Positions 45,228 to 54,847 are shown, counted from the first letter of the stretch. The stretch: 64,000 nt of DNA from Rhodococcus sp. KRD197 (GCF_017168235.1 NZ_JABFAO010000004.1:525641-589640); one strand, 5' to 3'. The notes: a model not told the origin generated them from the sequence alone. Made by a program: numbers and translations.

Positions 45228-46285
45228 CCGTTGACCTTTCCACCGGCAATCGAGCGAGCGATGGCGTTGACCACGAAGGTCAGTGCGAACAGTACGAAAC
45301 CGGCTGCAATGTAGGCGCCGGTGGAGAGTGGGACGCTGAATTCGGAAGCAGCAGAAGCGATCTTGGAGGCGAAAGTGTATCCGCCGTCGAAGAGGGACCA
45401 GCTACCGGCGGTCGCTGCCGCGCGCAGAATGATGAGGATGGCCACGGTCTCGCCGAGCGCGCGACCGAGTCCGAGCATCGATGCAGCGATGATGCCACTA
45501 CGTCCGAAGGGCAGCACAGTCATCCGGACGACTTCCCAGCGCGTCGCACCGAGAGCCAATGCCGCTTCGATCTGCGCCTTGGGGGTCTGACGGAGCACCT
45601 CGCGGCTGACCGAGGTGATGATCGGGAGAATCATCACTGCCAGAACGATTCCCGCGGTGAAAATCGTGCCGCCACCGGCGAACGAAACGTTTCCGTCGCT
45701 GAACAGGAAGAACCAGCCCAGGTTGCTGTTGAGGAACCGAGCTACCGGTTCGAGCTGCGGGGCGAGAACGAAGATGCCCCACAGCCCGAACACGATAGAG
45801 GGAACCGCGGCGAGCAGGTCGACGATGGAACCGAAGGTCCTCGACAACCTGGGTGGTGCGTACTGGGTCAGGTACACCGCGATGCCCACCGAGACGGGCA
45901 CCGCGAGCGCCAGCGCGAACAACGAGCTGAGCACGGTGACCATGAACAGATCGCGAATACCGAACGCAAGATTGTTGACGTCGGTAGTCGAGAACTCGGT
46001 GCTGGTAAAGAAGTTGACCGTATTGGCCTGCAAGGACGGGATGGCCCGCACGAGAAGGAAAAAGGCGATCAATGCGATGAAGAGCACGATGGTCGCGCCG
46101 GAGGCGACGGCGATCGCCTTGAAGATCTGGTCACCGCGTTGGCGGGACTGACCGCCGGTGGCGTGGACCTCGTGAACTTCATCGTTGTTGTCATTCATGT
46201 TCGTCATCTTCCCGCCCGAACCCAGGTTCGGCGACTCCGAGGTCGCCGAATCCGAGTCGCGAGTGACTTCCGGTCTCACAGCCAT
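45224..46285 (-). CDS. pstC: Phosphate ABC transporter permease PstC
   Basis: 353 residues. A long hydrophilic N-terminus (about 50 residues) precedes six membrane helices. The coupling loop [20 protein letters not shown] and the [15 protein letters not shown] stretch identify PstC. The first ATG is used; an internal start at MTNMNDNN would shorten it by about 27 residues. It begins 13 bp after pstS. Confidence 0.94.
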   Translation of the reverse strand: MAVRPEVTRDSDSATSESPNLGSGGKMTNMNDNNDEVHEVHATGGQSRQRGDQIFKAIAVASGATIVLFIALIAFFLLVRAIPSLQANTVNFFTSTEFSTTDVNNLAFGIRDLFMVTVLSSLFALALAVPVSVGIAVYLTQYAPPRLSRTFGSIVDLLAAVPSIVFGLWGIFVLAPQLEPVARFLNSNLGWFFLFSDGNVSFAGGGTIFTAGIVLAVMILPIITSVSREVLRQTPKAQIEAALALGATRWEVVRMTVLPFGRSGIIAASMLGLGRALGETVAILIILRAAATAGSWSLFDGGYTFASKIASAASEFSVPLSTGAYIAAGFVLFALTFVVNAIARSIAGGKVNG

Positions 46286-46298
46286 GTTTCTCTACCGA

Positions 46299-47420
46299 TC
46301 AGGAGATGGCGTTAACAGCTTCGGACAGCTTTGCCTGGAAAGCGTCAGGCAGCGGAATGTATCCGTTGTCGTCGAGTCCATCCTGGCCTGCGCCGATGGT
46401 GGACTGGAGGAATGCCTTGACGGCAGTTCCGACCTCGGGATCCGGGTACGTCGAGCACACGATCTCGTACGCTGCGAGAACGATCGGGTAGGCGCCCGGC
46501 TCCGAGGGGGTGTAGAACGAGGTGGTGTCGAGGACCAAATCGTTGCCCTCGCCCTTGATCACGGCACCGTCGATGGTCTTGCCTGCGGTTTCGACCGTGA
46601 TCTCGACGGGGTCCGGCCCGGCGGAGGTGATGATGCTGGCGATGTCGAGGCCCTGAGCCTCTGCGAACGACCACTCGTTGTACGTGATCGCGCCTTCGGT
46701 GCTGGCGACGGCGGCGCTGGTTCCTTCGTTGCCGCGTGCGCCCTCGCCGGTTCCACCGACGAAGGACTTGCCTGCCCCGGTGGTCCAAGCGCCCTCGGAT
46801 GCAGCCTCGAGGTACTGCTGGAAGTTGTCGGTGGTGCCCGACTCGTCACTTCGGAAGATGACGTTGATGGGCTCGTCAGGCAGCGTCACGCCGTCGTTGA
46901 GTGCGGCGATGGCGGGGTCGTTCCACCGGTTCACCGTGCCGTTGAAGATGTTGGCGGCGGTGGGGCCGTCGAGGGCGAGCGAGTCGACGCCCTGGACGTT
47001 GTAGGTGATTGCCAACGGGCCGAAGACGGCGGGGAGGTTCCACGCGTCTGCACCCTCGCAACGCTCTGCAGCACGGGCGTACTCGTCTTTTGCCTCGCTG
47101 AGCGGGGAGTCGGAGCCGCCGATATCGGTCTGGCCACCGATGAACTCGCTGACGCCGGCACCCGAACCGTTGGAGGTGTAGTTCAGCGTCTGGCCCTCGC
47201 AGGCCTGCTCGAACGCGTTGACGAAGCGCACCATCGCGTTGGCCTGTGCGCTGGAACCACTCGCCTTGAGCGCATCCACGCCGCCACAATCGACGTTCGA
47301 GGTGTCTTCGGCGCCCACGTTGCCGGTTTCTGCTGAGTTGTCGTCACTGCCGCAGGCGGACAGCAGGAGTGCACTGGCGGCCACAAGGCTAACGGCTGCA
47401 CCTGATCGCTTGAGCTTCAC
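46299..47420 (-). CDS. pstS: Phosphate-binding lipoprotein PstS
   Basis: 373 residues, starting at a GTG with AAGGAG upstream. The signal peptide ends in the lipobox LLSAC, so the protein is lipid-anchored outside the membrane. Phosphate-binding segments [31 protein letters not shown] and [15 protein letters not shown] are typical. It captures phosphate and passes it to PstCA. The PHO box upstream indicates induction under phosphate limitation. Confidence 0.96.
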   Translation of the reverse strand: MKLKRSGAAVSLVAASALLLSACGSDDNSAETGNVGAEDTSNVDCGGVDALKASGSSAQANAMVRFVNAFEQACEGQTLNYTSNGSGAGVSEFIGGQTDIGGSDSPLSEAKDEYARAAERCEGADAWNLPAVFGPLAITYNVQGVDSLALDGPTAANIFNGTVNRWNDPAIAALNDGVTLPDEPINVIFRSDESGTTDNFQQYLEAASEGAWTTGAGKSFVGGTGEGARGNEGTSAAVASTEGAITYNEWSFAEAQGLDIASIITSAGPDPVEITVETAGKTIDGAVIKGEGNDLVLDTTSFYTPSEPGAYPIVLAAYEIVCSTYPDPEVGTAVKAFLQSTIGAGQDGLDDNGYIPLPDAFQAKLSEAVNAIS

Positions 47421-47543
47421 GTAGCTCCTTCTGGAGAATTGGGGCGACCAGCACGAATGTTGCCGGTCGCCGATCTGCATGCATCGGTCTGCTCGCAAAG
47501 CGGGCTGTTTCCCCGCTCCGCGAAGAAACCTAGAGGGAGTCCG

Positions 47544-47581
47544 TGAACGGATCGGCGTACGAAGATGAACGGATCATGAAC
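47544..47581 (-). promoter_or_regulatory. PHO box upstream of pstS
   Basis: On the coding strand, GTTCA begins three times with exact 11-nt phase (plus-strand TGAAC at 47577, 47566 and 47544, the last two units apart). The unit order is GTTCATGATCC, GTTCATCTTCG, a degenerate unit, GTTCACGGACT. This is the 11-nt direct-repeat layout of actinobacterial PHO boxes bound by PhoP or RegX3. It lies 124-161 bp before the pstS start. Confidence 0.78.
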
Positions 47582-47625
47582 GATGTCGCCGCAGGGGGTA
47601 ACCGAAAACCGACGAAGCTTCGCTG

Positions 47626-48015
47626 TCAACCAGCGAGAACCCCAGCCGAGGCGGTGAGGTACACGAGCATGAGCACGAACAGCGCCCATCCGGCACCCTG
47701 CCAGATCGGCCACACGCCGCCGGATCGCCACACTCGGTAGGTCCTGACGAACGCGCCCAGCCCGCCCAGAAGCAATATAGTCGGCGGTCCGACCAGAAAG
47801 ATGATCCGTTCAGGGTTTCGGCAGACGAAGAACTCTGCGTCAGCGCACTGCTCGGCATTGGTGTTCGCCCACAGTAGTGCGCCGACGACGACCACTGCCG
47901 CGGCAGCGATCACCGCCCCGACGTACTTGGTCGCTGCTCGTAGACTCTGCGGGTCGTTCCACCGCTTCTCGACGTCGTTGCTCACGTCCGGCTGCCCTCC
48001 TCGATGATTCGTCAT
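47626..48015 (-). CDS. Small membrane protein of unknown function
   Basis: 129 residues with three membrane helices (YVGAVIAAAAVVVVGALLWA near residues 31-50, IIFLVGPPTILLLGGLGAFV, and ALFVLMLVYLTASAGVL). Two Cys in ECADAEFFVCRN-like spacing (QCADAEFFVCRN) lie in the first extracytoplasmic loop and could form a disulfide. The ATG at 48015 is used; an in-frame start 57 bp upstream adds no obvious domain. I do not recognise a family. It is upstream of pstS in the same direction but the PHO box lies between. Confidence 0.6.
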   Translation of the reverse strand: MTNHRGGQPDVSNDVEKRWNDPQSLRAATKYVGAVIAAAAVVVVGALLWANTNAEQCADAEFFVCRNPERIIFLVGPPTILLLGGLGAFVRTYRVWRSGGVWPIWQGAGWALFVLMLVYLTASAGVLAG

Positions 48016-48111
48016 GTGTCGGGTTTGCACGAAGGGGTAGCCCGAAACGGGTCTGGCAAACTTCGCGGTCACCTGCTGGGAGGTAGGTTCCTCGGACTCC
48101 GTCTGCGTCGG

Positions 48112-48819
48112 TCAATCGGACCGGTTGGCGATGGTGCGGGCGAGCTCAGCAACCGTGATGTTCCAATCCTGGGACAGCTTTCTGATCATGTCGAAGGCTC
48201 GGATGGCCGAGACGTCGTACCGTTCCATGACGATTCCCTTGGCCTGCCCGATGACATCGCGCGAGGCGAGGGCGGACTGCATCTGGTGCTCGTGTTCGGC
48301 AGCGATCAGAGCGACCGCCGCATGGGTGGCGACGAGGGTGCCGGTCTGACGGGCTTCGCCGTCGAACGCGTCGACCGAGGTTGAGGACAGATTCAGAGCG
48401 CCGAGATTGTCGTGGAGTGTGTAGAGCTGGAAACACAGCATCGATCGCACACCGAGGGCGGCGGCGGCAGGTGCAAAACGCGGCCACCGAGTTTCCTTGC
48501 CGAGATCGGGAACCTCGATCGTCTGGTGCGTCCACACCGCGTCCAGGCAGGGGCCTTCCTCGAGGCAGTCCTGCAGGCGATCGATTTCGAGCGCGGTGGT
48601 ACTGGTGGCGGCCCGTGATTGGACCCGGCGGCGACCGATGACCAAGCTGACGCTGACATCGGTGGCGCTCGGGACCAGGGACAGGGTCGCGTCGGTGATC
48701 GAGCGAAGCGTGTCCTCGACCGACTCGTAGTCCCGCTGCAATGTGATTGCGAGCTGCGACATCGCCTCTCCGAGCGAGCGGGTCGAAATTCCTCCGTCTT
48801 CGGGGGTTCCCGTGGTCAC
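48112..48819 (-). CDS. GAF-ANTAR domain transcription antiterminator
   Basis: 235 residues. Residues 25-160 form a GAF-type sensor (ITDATLSLVPSATDVSVSLV, GPCLDAVW, RWPRFAPAAAALGVRSMLCF). Residues 175-230 are an ANTAR RNA-binding domain (SRDVIGQAKGIVMERYDVSA, AFDMIRKLSQDWN). Such proteins bind paired hairpins in mRNA leaders to prevent termination and are common in actinobacteria. The target and signal are unknown. Confidence 0.9.
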   Translation of the reverse strand: MTTGTPEDGGISTRSLGEAMSQLAITLQRDYESVEDTLRSITDATLSLVPSATDVSVSLVIGRRRVQSRAATSTTALEIDRLQDCLEEGPCLDAVWTHQTIEVPDLGKETRWPRFAPAAAALGVRSMLCFQLYTLHDNLGALNLSSTSVDAFDGEARQTGTLVATHAAVALIAAEHEHQMQSALASRDVIGQAKGIVMERYDVSAIRAFDMIRKLSQDWNITVAELARTIANRSD

Positions 48820-48852
48820 CGTGATCTCCTCCGTTGCGTGCGGTTCGATCGA

Positions 48853-48990
48853 TCAGCGACCGTTGCCGTTGCCGTTGTTACCCGGATTCCCGCTGTTGCT
48901 GTTGCCGTTGCCGCTGTTACCCGGATTCCCGCTGTTGCCCGGGTTCCCGCTGTTGCCGTTGCCGTTGCCGTTGTTGCTGTTGCTGTTGCC
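48853..48990 (-). repeat. Gly/Asn/Ser/Pro repeat tract at the kinase C-terminus
   Basis: The last 45 codons encode repeats of GN, GNS and GNP (for example GNPGNSGNPGNSGNGN). At DNA level GTTGCC and GTTACCCGGATTCCC units recur, so the tract is prone to slippage. It would be outside the membrane and flexible. Confidence 0.85.
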
Positions 48991-50256
48991 CGTCTCCGGG
49001 GCGGGCGCGATGGGCGCGATGGGTTCGACATAAGCGGGTTGCGAGGGGGCCGGCGCCGGTTCGTAATACGTCGGCGCGGGTTCGGCTGGAGCCTGTGTCG
49101 CTGCTGGAGCCTGGATCGTCGCCGCTACGGGAGGGACGAATACCGCCGAGGTCGACGGTGCGGCGGGCTCGGAGATAGGGGTTCCCGATGTCGATGGGCC
49201 CCACAAGGTGACGGCAGCTGCGATCGCCGCCGCGCCAGACAGCAAGGCGACGACTGCCCACGCCGCGACAGGTATGCGAGCACGACGCGACGGGCTCTGC
49301 GGTGCTGCGGTAGGAACCACCGCCGTCAGGGCAGGTGTGGTGGGCGGGCCCTGCACCGATGCGACCGAGGTAGGAAAATCGGACTCGGCGAGTGAGCGCA
49401 GCGCGATCGCGACCTGATCCGCGGCGGGGCGATCCTGCGGGCTTCGCGCCGTCATCCCGCTCAGCAGCGACACCCAATCCGATCCCAGATCTGGCGGTAC
49501 CGACGGGTCGTGATGCAACCTGGCTACCGCGGCGGCGATGGCGCTGCCTTCGAATACCATTCTTCCGCTCAGACATTCGATAAGGACCAGTCCGAGCGAG
49601 TACACGTCTGCCGGAGGCCCCGTCGCGGTTCCGGTCGCTTGTTCCGGGCTCAGGTAGTGCGCGGTCCCGACGGCGGTGCCGTGCTCGGTCAGCGGATCTG
49701 CGTCGAGAACGCGGGCGATCCCGAAATCGGTGAGCTTGGTGGAACGACCCCGACCATCCGGCGTGCCGGTGAGCAGAATGTTCGCGGGCTTGATGTCGCG
49801 GTGGACTACTCCGACCGAATGGATGTAGGCGAGCGCTTCGGCGAGCTCGACTCCGATGCGGGCGACCACCGAGGGGGAGAGTGCAGCTCCTGATCGGAAC
49901 GTGTTCAGTGTTGGGCCGTCGACCAATTCCATGACGAGATAGGGCGCAACCACGCCTTCGGCGTTCGGGGCCGTTCCGGCTGGGGCGTCGAGCGCCGTTC
50001 CGGCGTCGAACAGAGTGACCAGACCCGGATGCGTCAGGGACGCCAACGTTCGAATCTCCGACTCGATACGGCGAGTGTCGGTCACGATCGGTTCGGTTGG
50101 ACGAAAGATTTTGACAGCGACCGCGCGGCCGAGCAAGACGTCCTCGGCCCGATACACATCCGCCATACCGCCCCGCCCGAGGACGGCTCCCAGCGCGTAC
50201 CGATCGGCGAACAGACGGCGGCGGTCGGTCGTCGGAGAACCCGTCCTGTCCGCCAT
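48853..50256 (-). CDS. Membrane-anchored Ser/Thr protein kinase with repeat tail
   Basis: 467 residues. The kinase domain (about 19-275) has the Gly loop LGRGGMADVY, Lys in AVKIF, the catalytic HRDIKPANIL, DFGIA and the activation-loop end GTAHYLSPEQ, so it should be active. One membrane helix (about 320-345) is followed by a Pro/Ala-rich external stretch and a tail of Gly/Asn repeats. No PASTA domain is present, unlike PknB, so the external ligand should differ. It is divergent from the EAL gene, with 201 bp between. Confidence 0.93.
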   Translation of the reverse strand: MADRTGSPTTDRRRLFADRYALGAVLGRGGMADVYRAEDVLLGRAVAVKIFRPTEPIVTDTRRIESEIRTLASLTHPGLVTLFDAGTALDAPAGTAPNAEGVVAPYLVMELVDGPTLNTFRSGAALSPSVVARIGVELAEALAYIHSVGVVHRDIKPANILLTGTPDGRGRSTKLTDFGIARVLDADPLTEHGTAVGTAHYLSPEQATGTATGPPADVYSLGLVLIECLSGRMVFEGSAIAAAVARLHHDPSVPPDLGSDWVSLLSGMTARSPQDRPAADQVAIALRSLAESDFPTSVASVQGPPTTPALTAVVPTAAPQSPSRRARIPVAAWAVVALLSGAAAIAAAVTLWGPSTSGTPISEPAAPSTSAVFVPPVAATIQAPAATQAPAEPAPTYYEPAPAPSQPAYVEPIAPIAPAPETGNSNSNNGNGNGNSGNPGNSGNPGNSGNGNSNSGNPGNNGNGNGR

Positions 50257-50389
50257 GATTGCCTGCTCCAGTCCGCCTCGCCGGTCATCTCGGCCCGACT
50301 CTATAACCCTCGGGTGTCGATCGTTACCTCCGTGCGTTCGGTGAACAACCGCGCGGCAGGGCAGAATGCTCAGTCGGGTGGGGCCGATT

Positions 50390-50446
50390 GCAGTACCGAG
50401 TCACGATTGCAGCGCCGAGTCACGGTTGCAGTTCTGAGCCACGGAA
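50390..50446 (+). repeat. Three tandem 19-bp imperfect repeats before the EAL gene
   Basis: Units begin at 50390 (GCAGTACCGAGTCACGATT), 50409 (GCAGCGCCGAGTCACGGTT) and 50428 (GCAGTTCTGAGCCACGGAA). They end at the ribosome site of the GTG start at 50458. They could be tandem regulator sites or leader repeats. Confidence 0.7.
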
Positions 50447-50457
50447 GGGGAGTCGAC

Positions 50458-51750
50458 GTGTACCCACTCACGCCTCATCCCGACTTGTCGCCGATGTCGA
50501 TTGCCATCGCGTCGGCCTACCAGCCGATCGTTGCGCTCGATACTCGCCGGGTCGTGGGCTTCGAAGCGCTGACCCGCGCGCCTGCCGGAAGTCCCTGGGA
50601 ACGTCCTCAGGACATGTTCGCCGCAGCCTACCGACGCCGTGAGACGGCCGAGTTCGACTGGAAATGCAGGCTGACCGCGGTCCGAGGCGCACTCGCCGTG
50701 AACTTTCCCGCGGAACTGGCCCTGTTCGTCAATGCCGAACCGTCGGCCCTGGACACGGCGCCGCCGCCCGGATCTGGTGCGTTGCTCACCGATGCCCTGC
50801 GGCTGTCGGTCGTCGTCGAGATCACCGAGCGCAATCTCATGCGAGATCCCGCAGGTCTGCTGCGCGCCGTCGAACACGCCCGCCATCAAGGGTGGCGCAT
50901 AGCCGTCGACGACGTCGGTTCGGACTCGTCTTCCCTCGCGCTGCTCGCCCTGCTGCGGCCCGACGTCATCAAACTCGACATGCGCCTGGTGCAGCAACGA
51001 TCCACGGCCCAGACTGCCTCGATCCTCGCCGCCGTCACCTCGGAATCCGAACGCACCGGCGCGATCGTCCTCGCCGAAGGCATCGAAACCGAAGCCCACG
51101 AACGGTGGGCACAGGACATGGGTGCGGCGTGGGGGCAGGGCTGGTTGTACGGAGAGCCGGGTCCGTTGCCCGTCTTCGGACCCAAGCGGGAGCCGGCTCG
51201 GCAGTCGCACGTGCGGCCGGCTGTCACCGTCCGAGCGCCGGCCGCAGTCACCCCCTACGGACTCACCCACAGCGTCGGTGCACCCAGACGCGCCGATGGC
51301 AGGCTGCTCGAAACCATGGAGGACGATCTGCTCCGCCGGGCTGCGTGGATGGCGTCGACCGCTTTGGTGTTGGTCACCGTGCCGGTATCGATCGAGTTGA
51401 CCGACACCCGACGCCGGTTGATGGCACAGCTGGGGTCGCGGTGCGCCTTGACGGCGGTATTCTCACCGCACCCGGACGGCGCCGCGTACATCGGTACCGG
51501 ACATCACGCCGACGAACACCGGGCTACAGACGGCGGACATTGCGTCCTCGTCGACCCGAACGAACCGCTGGCGTTGGAGCGATCGGTGATCGTCGTCGAC
51601 CCCGGTTTCACCGGGGCGCTCATCTCGGTGGACCGCGGACGACGACCGGACGGGACTCACCTGTTCGACTATCGACTCTCCTTCGATCGCGAACTGGTTC
51701 TCGACGCGGCGACGGTGTTGCTGCGCCGCATTCCGGCCCGGGCGGTTTGA
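50458..51750 (+). CDS. EAL domain protein with C-terminal DICT-like sensory region
   Basis: 430 residues. The EAL domain (about residues 12-245) has GFEALTRAP, VVEITERN, DDVGSDSSSLA, IKLDMRLV, LAEGIET and GQGWLYGEP, so most cyclic di-GMP phosphodiesterase positions are present, though DDVGSDSSS differs from the usual DDFGTGYSS. The remaining 180 residues (from LLRRAAWMASTALVLVTVPV to the end) resemble a DICT-type sensor domain. The GTG at 50458 has GGAAGGGGAG upstream. It follows the three 19-bp repeats and is divergent from the Ser/Thr kinase. Confidence 0.82.
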   Translation: MYPLTPHPDLSPMSIAIASAYQPIVALDTRRVVGFEALTRAPAGSPWERPQDMFAAAYRRRETAEFDWKCRLTAVRGALAVNFPAELALFVNAEPSALDTAPPPGSGALLTDALRLSVVVEITERNLMRDPAGLLRAVEHARHQGWRIAVDDVGSDSSSLALLALLRPDVIKLDMRLVQQRSTAQTASILAAVTSESERTGAIVLAEGIETEAHERWAQDMGAAWGQGWLYGEPGPLPVFGPKREPARQSHVRPAVTVRAPAAVTPYGLTHSVGAPRRADGRLLETMEDDLLRRAAWMASTALVLVTVPVSIELTDTRRRLMAQLGSRCALTAVFSPHPDGAAYIGTGHHADEHRATDGGHCVLVDPNEPLALERSVIVVDPGFTGALISVDRGRRPDGTHLFDYRLSFDRELVLDAATVLLRRIPARAV

Positions 51751-51780
51751 GCGAAGGCGTCCGCGGCCATACAAGCTGAC

Positions 51781-52215
51781 ATGACCGAATCCGATCGGCC
51801 CGGCCCGGAGCATCTCAGGCCCGGACACGTCGATGACGACACCATCGCTGCCGTGGGGAAACTGTCCGAGGCGCTCGAGTGTGTCGAGCGCGCGCGGGGG
51901 CATCTGTACGACATGCATCAACTGATCGGACACGCCGACCTTCTGCTCGGTGAGGCCGCCGACAAGCTCCGGGCCAGCGGCCACGGGGAACACTCGAGAC
52001 GACTCGAGGACGAGTTGGTGGGTCGCAACGTCATCACCGGTCGCTGGACATTCCAGATCGTCGAGGAGTTCGATGACAACTACTGGTCCGTCTTTCGCGC
52101 GGAGGAAAAGCGTGTCCGAGACGCTCTGCAAGACGGAAAGCGGCACGTGTTCGAGTCCGAGATGAAGGAGCGCCGTCGTACTCACGGCAAACCGGGGCAC
52201 AGTTCACGGCCGTGA
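51781..52215 (+). CDS. Conserved hypothetical actinobacterial protein
   Basis: 144 residues, soluble, acidic and helical. Notable segments are HLYDMHQLIGHADLLLGEAA, ELVGRNVITGRWTFQIVEEF and the C-terminal FESEMKERRRTHG. I recall similar uncharacterised proteins in other Mycobacteriales but no function. It lies 30 bp after the EAL gene in the same direction and may be co-transcribed. Confidence 0.65.
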   Translation: MTESDRPGPEHLRPGHVDDDTIAAVGKLSEALECVERARGHLYDMHQLIGHADLLLGEAADKLRASGHGEHSRRLEDELVGRNVITGRWTFQIVEEFDDNYWSVFRAEEKRVRDALQDGKRHVFESEMKERRRTHGKPGHSSRP

Positions 52216-52233
52216 ACGCGCTCGCCGCCGATC

Positions 52234-52539
52234 TCAGTGGCCGCTGGGGTCGGTGAGGTTCTTTCCTTCCGCCGCCATCACGCGCTTGTGCTCGAGCAGG
52301 ACGACCGTCAGGCCGATGGCGAAAAGAACGATACACACGGGGGCGCCGATCCACACCCAGCCCGCGAAGCCGTATCCCGCCGCCGTCAGCGTCAAGGCCA
52401 GCGCGACAAAGGCCGCGCCGATGAAGATGTATCCCGGCCAGTTCCGTGAGTCGGTGATGGCCTCGCCCGCGTGGCTCCTGGCCGTCCTATCGTCGTCCTG
52501 CGGATGTTCGTTCTCGTTGCGTGAATCCGGTGACATCAT
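52234..52539 (-). CDS. Small two-helix membrane protein
   Basis: 101 residues. A hydrophilic, acidic N-terminus (30 residues) precedes two membrane helices (YIFIGAAFVALALTLTAAGY and IGAPVCIVLFAIGLTVVLLE) and a short basic tail. The ATG at 52539 has GGAAAGG upstream. I do not recognise the family. It is convergent with the preceding hypothetical gene. Confidence 0.65.
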   Translation of the reverse strand: MMSPDSRNENEHPQDDDRTARSHAGEAITDSRNWPGYIFIGAAFVALALTLTAAGYGFAGWVWIGAPVCIVLFAIGLTVVLLEHKRVMAAEGKNLTDPSGH

Positions 52540-52647
52540 TTTCGACCTTTCCAACCCTCGTATGGTTCGTCGACCTCCAATTCTGGCTGTATTCACCCCG
52601 GGAGGGGGCCAAACCGGCCAATGGCCTTGCGTGCTGAACCCACGCAC

Positions 52648-53772
52648 CTAGGACGAGTCGGCTGCGCGACGACGCATCAGCTCGCGGTGGCCGTAGGTTG
52701 CGTTCAGGATCTCGTCGCGATCCGCGACAGAGGAACCCACAGCTCCGGCGACGATGCCGAGCGAGGCAGCCAGCCAGGCAAGCGCCAGATAGTCCCCGAG
52801 CGATGCCCGCCGGCCGATCTGTTCGGACAGAAAGTCGGGAGGGATGACAACGGCAGACGAAGCCAACACCACGGCGAACAGCACCGCGTACATGCAGAGC
52901 ACTCCGGTCAGAACAGTCCCGACCGTGGCTGCGTTGTACATCGATCGATCGGTCATCGAAGCCCGGAACGCGCGGTGCTCCCACAGTCCGTGCGGAAATA
53001 TGAGCCAGATCGTCATGGCAACCACGGCCAGCACGCCGATCACCGTCAGGCGCGCCAGGGTCATCGATGACGCCATTTGCCAGATGCTGGCGTAGAAGAC
53101 ACCGAACGCCGATGCCGCACTCGCCGCGGCCAACGCGCCCGACAGTGTCGGCACGAGACGCCACGGCCGATTGCAGCGAATCATGCCCGAGATCAGACGC
53201 AGGCGACCGAAGGCGCCGGACGCCAGCAACACCCGATCCTCGCTCCCGCCGGCTTCACCATCACCGTGGTTGGGCGAGCTCGGCAGCCACCGTGTCTCGA
53301 ACTGCGTCAACGGCGGCCGCGAGTCCGAGTCGGTGCCGAGCAGCTCGTGCAACACCGTGATTGCGGACCTGATTGCGCGACGCCGCACGGCGATGGTGCC
53401 GAAGGACGGGACGTACAGCGCGCCCGTCGAATTGTCGTGCAATTCGGCGACCACCGGCCGTGATCGTAGCCGGCGAGGTACCTCCGACACGCACAGCACG
53501 ATGTCGTAGGACTCGGTCGCCTGCACGGACTCGAGCCATTGACCGAGCTGAGCGGATCCTGTTGCGGTGGGAGGCAAAGTGACCGAAGCGCGAGCGACCT
53601 CGAGCCCTACCGCGGCGCCGTCGACGCGTACGTGATCGGGGAGGGCATCGATGATCGCCGAGGCGATGGTCGAAGCGAAACCTCCGTCACTGACGACGCC
53701 CACACGCAGTATCCGTTGGGAATGCCCTGTGCTTGCCTCGTCGGGTCGAGGGTGCTGTTCGTTGTACGACAT
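52648..53772 (-). CDS. Membrane protein with N-terminal soluble domain, unknown function
   Basis: 374 residues. The first 200 are soluble with alternating strands and helices (RVGVVSDGGFASTIASAIID, SYDIVLCVSEVPRR, GALYVPSFGTIAVRRRAIRS), and the C-terminal part has four to five membrane helices (residues 215-360). The soluble part could be a nucleotide- or ligand-binding alpha/beta fold. The start at MSYNEQHP is preferred over one 36 bp upstream. No named family is recognised. Confidence 0.6.
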   Translation of the reverse strand: MSYNEQHPRPDEASTGHSQRILRVGVVSDGGFASTIASAIIDALPDHVRVDGAAVGLEVARASVTLPPTATGSAQLGQWLESVQATESYDIVLCVSEVPRRLRSRPVVAELHDNSTGALYVPSFGTIAVRRRAIRSAITVLHELLGTDSDSRPPLTQFETRWLPSSPNHGDGEAGGSEDRVLLASGAFGRLRLISGMIRCNRPWRLVPTLSGALAAASAASAFGVFYASIWQMASSMTLARLTVIGVLAVVAMTIWLIFPHGLWEHRAFRASMTDRSMYNAATVGTVLTGVLCMYAVLFAVVLASSAVVIPPDFLSEQIGRRASLGDYLALAWLAASLGIVAGAVGSSVADRDEILNATYGHRELMRRRAADSS

Positions 53773-53854
53773 GTGCCTCGCGTACCCGGTCTGCGCCGAC
53801 GGACACACCGACCTCGAGAAGGGGTTCTGCCGGCCGTGTGCGGGAAGTTGATTC

Positions 53855-54847
53855 TCAGCTGGACAGAAGTGAGCTCTCGCCCGCGTTCCACGCCGTCAGG
53901 ATGTGATCACCCAGCGCGCCCTCGATGAGGTCGAAGGCACGCATTCCGAAGACGACGTCCGCTTCGAGGTCGGGCTCGCGGCGCACCAGATCTCCGACGA
54001 CGTCGTGGCGCAGAATCTGCTCGTGCACGGCGTCGGCCTCGACGTGTTCGCGGTAGAACGCGACACACGGTTCCGGCGCGCCGAGCCGTTGCAGCGCCGC
54101 GACGAATCTGCGCGAACCGGGTGAGGAGGTGATCTCGGTTGCCGCGAAATGGCCTACCGTCGCTCCGCGTGAACCACGGTGCAGACCGAACAGCGACATG
54201 AGATTGACCGAGGCCAGCGACTGCGCCGGAACCTGGTCCACGTAGCCGAGGTAAGACGAGTCCAGTCCTGCCGAGTCCATCAAGTCGGCCCACAGTTGCT
54301 GGTGCACCCGTTCACCGCGGCCGCCGCCGTACTCGTCGAACTCGACGGCCACGAACGAGGCCTTGGCCTGACCTTGCAGCCGGGGGATGGCCCAGGCGTG
54401 CGGATCCGCTTCTTTGAGGTGGTAGATCGATCGATGCGTGAAGTACTCCCGCATCTGATCCCACGTGCCATTGTCCTGCAAGAACCACGACGGACCGGTT
54501 CCTGTAGCCGGCTCGATCGACAGGGCGTCCATTTCGGCCACCACGTCGCCTCCGGTTTCGATGTTGTCGCGGAGATAGTCCATGAAGGCCGTTTCGAGCA
54601 TCCGGCGCAGGCGCAGAACATCGGGATCCCATTCCACCTCGTCGTCGACTCCCTCGAACCCCCGATAGTGCAGCTCGTAGCACATCGTCAACGCCAGGTG
54701 CAGATCGCGCGACATCGGATCGGGCGTGTGCACAGAGGTGGGTAGCGCTCCGGTGTCACCGCTCGACAGCGCTCTGCTCACGCTTTCGGACAGGATCCCG
54801 CAGGGCGCCGGGAGGGGCGGCGCGGAGCGCAGAGAAGCAACAGTCAT
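53855..54847 (-). CDS. Heme-oxygenase-like diiron (HDO) protein
   Basis: 330 residues of the iron-containing redox enzyme family with a heme-oxygenase-like fold. Candidate metal ligands are the Glu/His of CYELHYRGF, Glu/Asp of VEFDEYGGGRGERVH, and the Glu/His cluster in REHVEADAVHEQI near residue 275. Family members make unusual oxidations, such as cleavage of amino or fatty acids. Relatives in other actinobacteria often lie beside a CDGSH iron-sulfur gene and a HemK-like methyltransferase; here the methyltransferase is present but no CDGSH gene. Confidence 0.8.
   Translation of the reverse strand: MTVASLRSAPPLPAPCGILSESVSRALSSGDTGALPTSVHTPDPMSRDLHLALTMCYELHYRGFEGVDDEVEWDPDVLRLRRMLETAFMDYLRDNIETGGDVVAEMDALSIEPATGTGPSWFLQDNGTWDQMREYFTHRSIYHLKEADPHAWAIPRLQGQAKASFVAVEFDEYGGGRGERVHQQLWADLMDSAGLDSSYLGYVDQVPAQSLASVNLMSLFGLHRGSRGATVGHFAATEITSSPGSRRFVAALQRLGAPEPCVAFYREHVEADAVHEQILRHDVVGDLVRREPDLEADVVFGMRAFDLIEGALGDHILTAWNAGESSLLSS

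Noticed and set aside
53763-53850. Short Cys-rich frame upstream of the membrane protein gene (CADGH...CRPC)
   Set aside because: It is 28 residues, overlaps the start of the gene on the other strand, and lacks the spacing of CDGSH or zinc-ribbon proteins.
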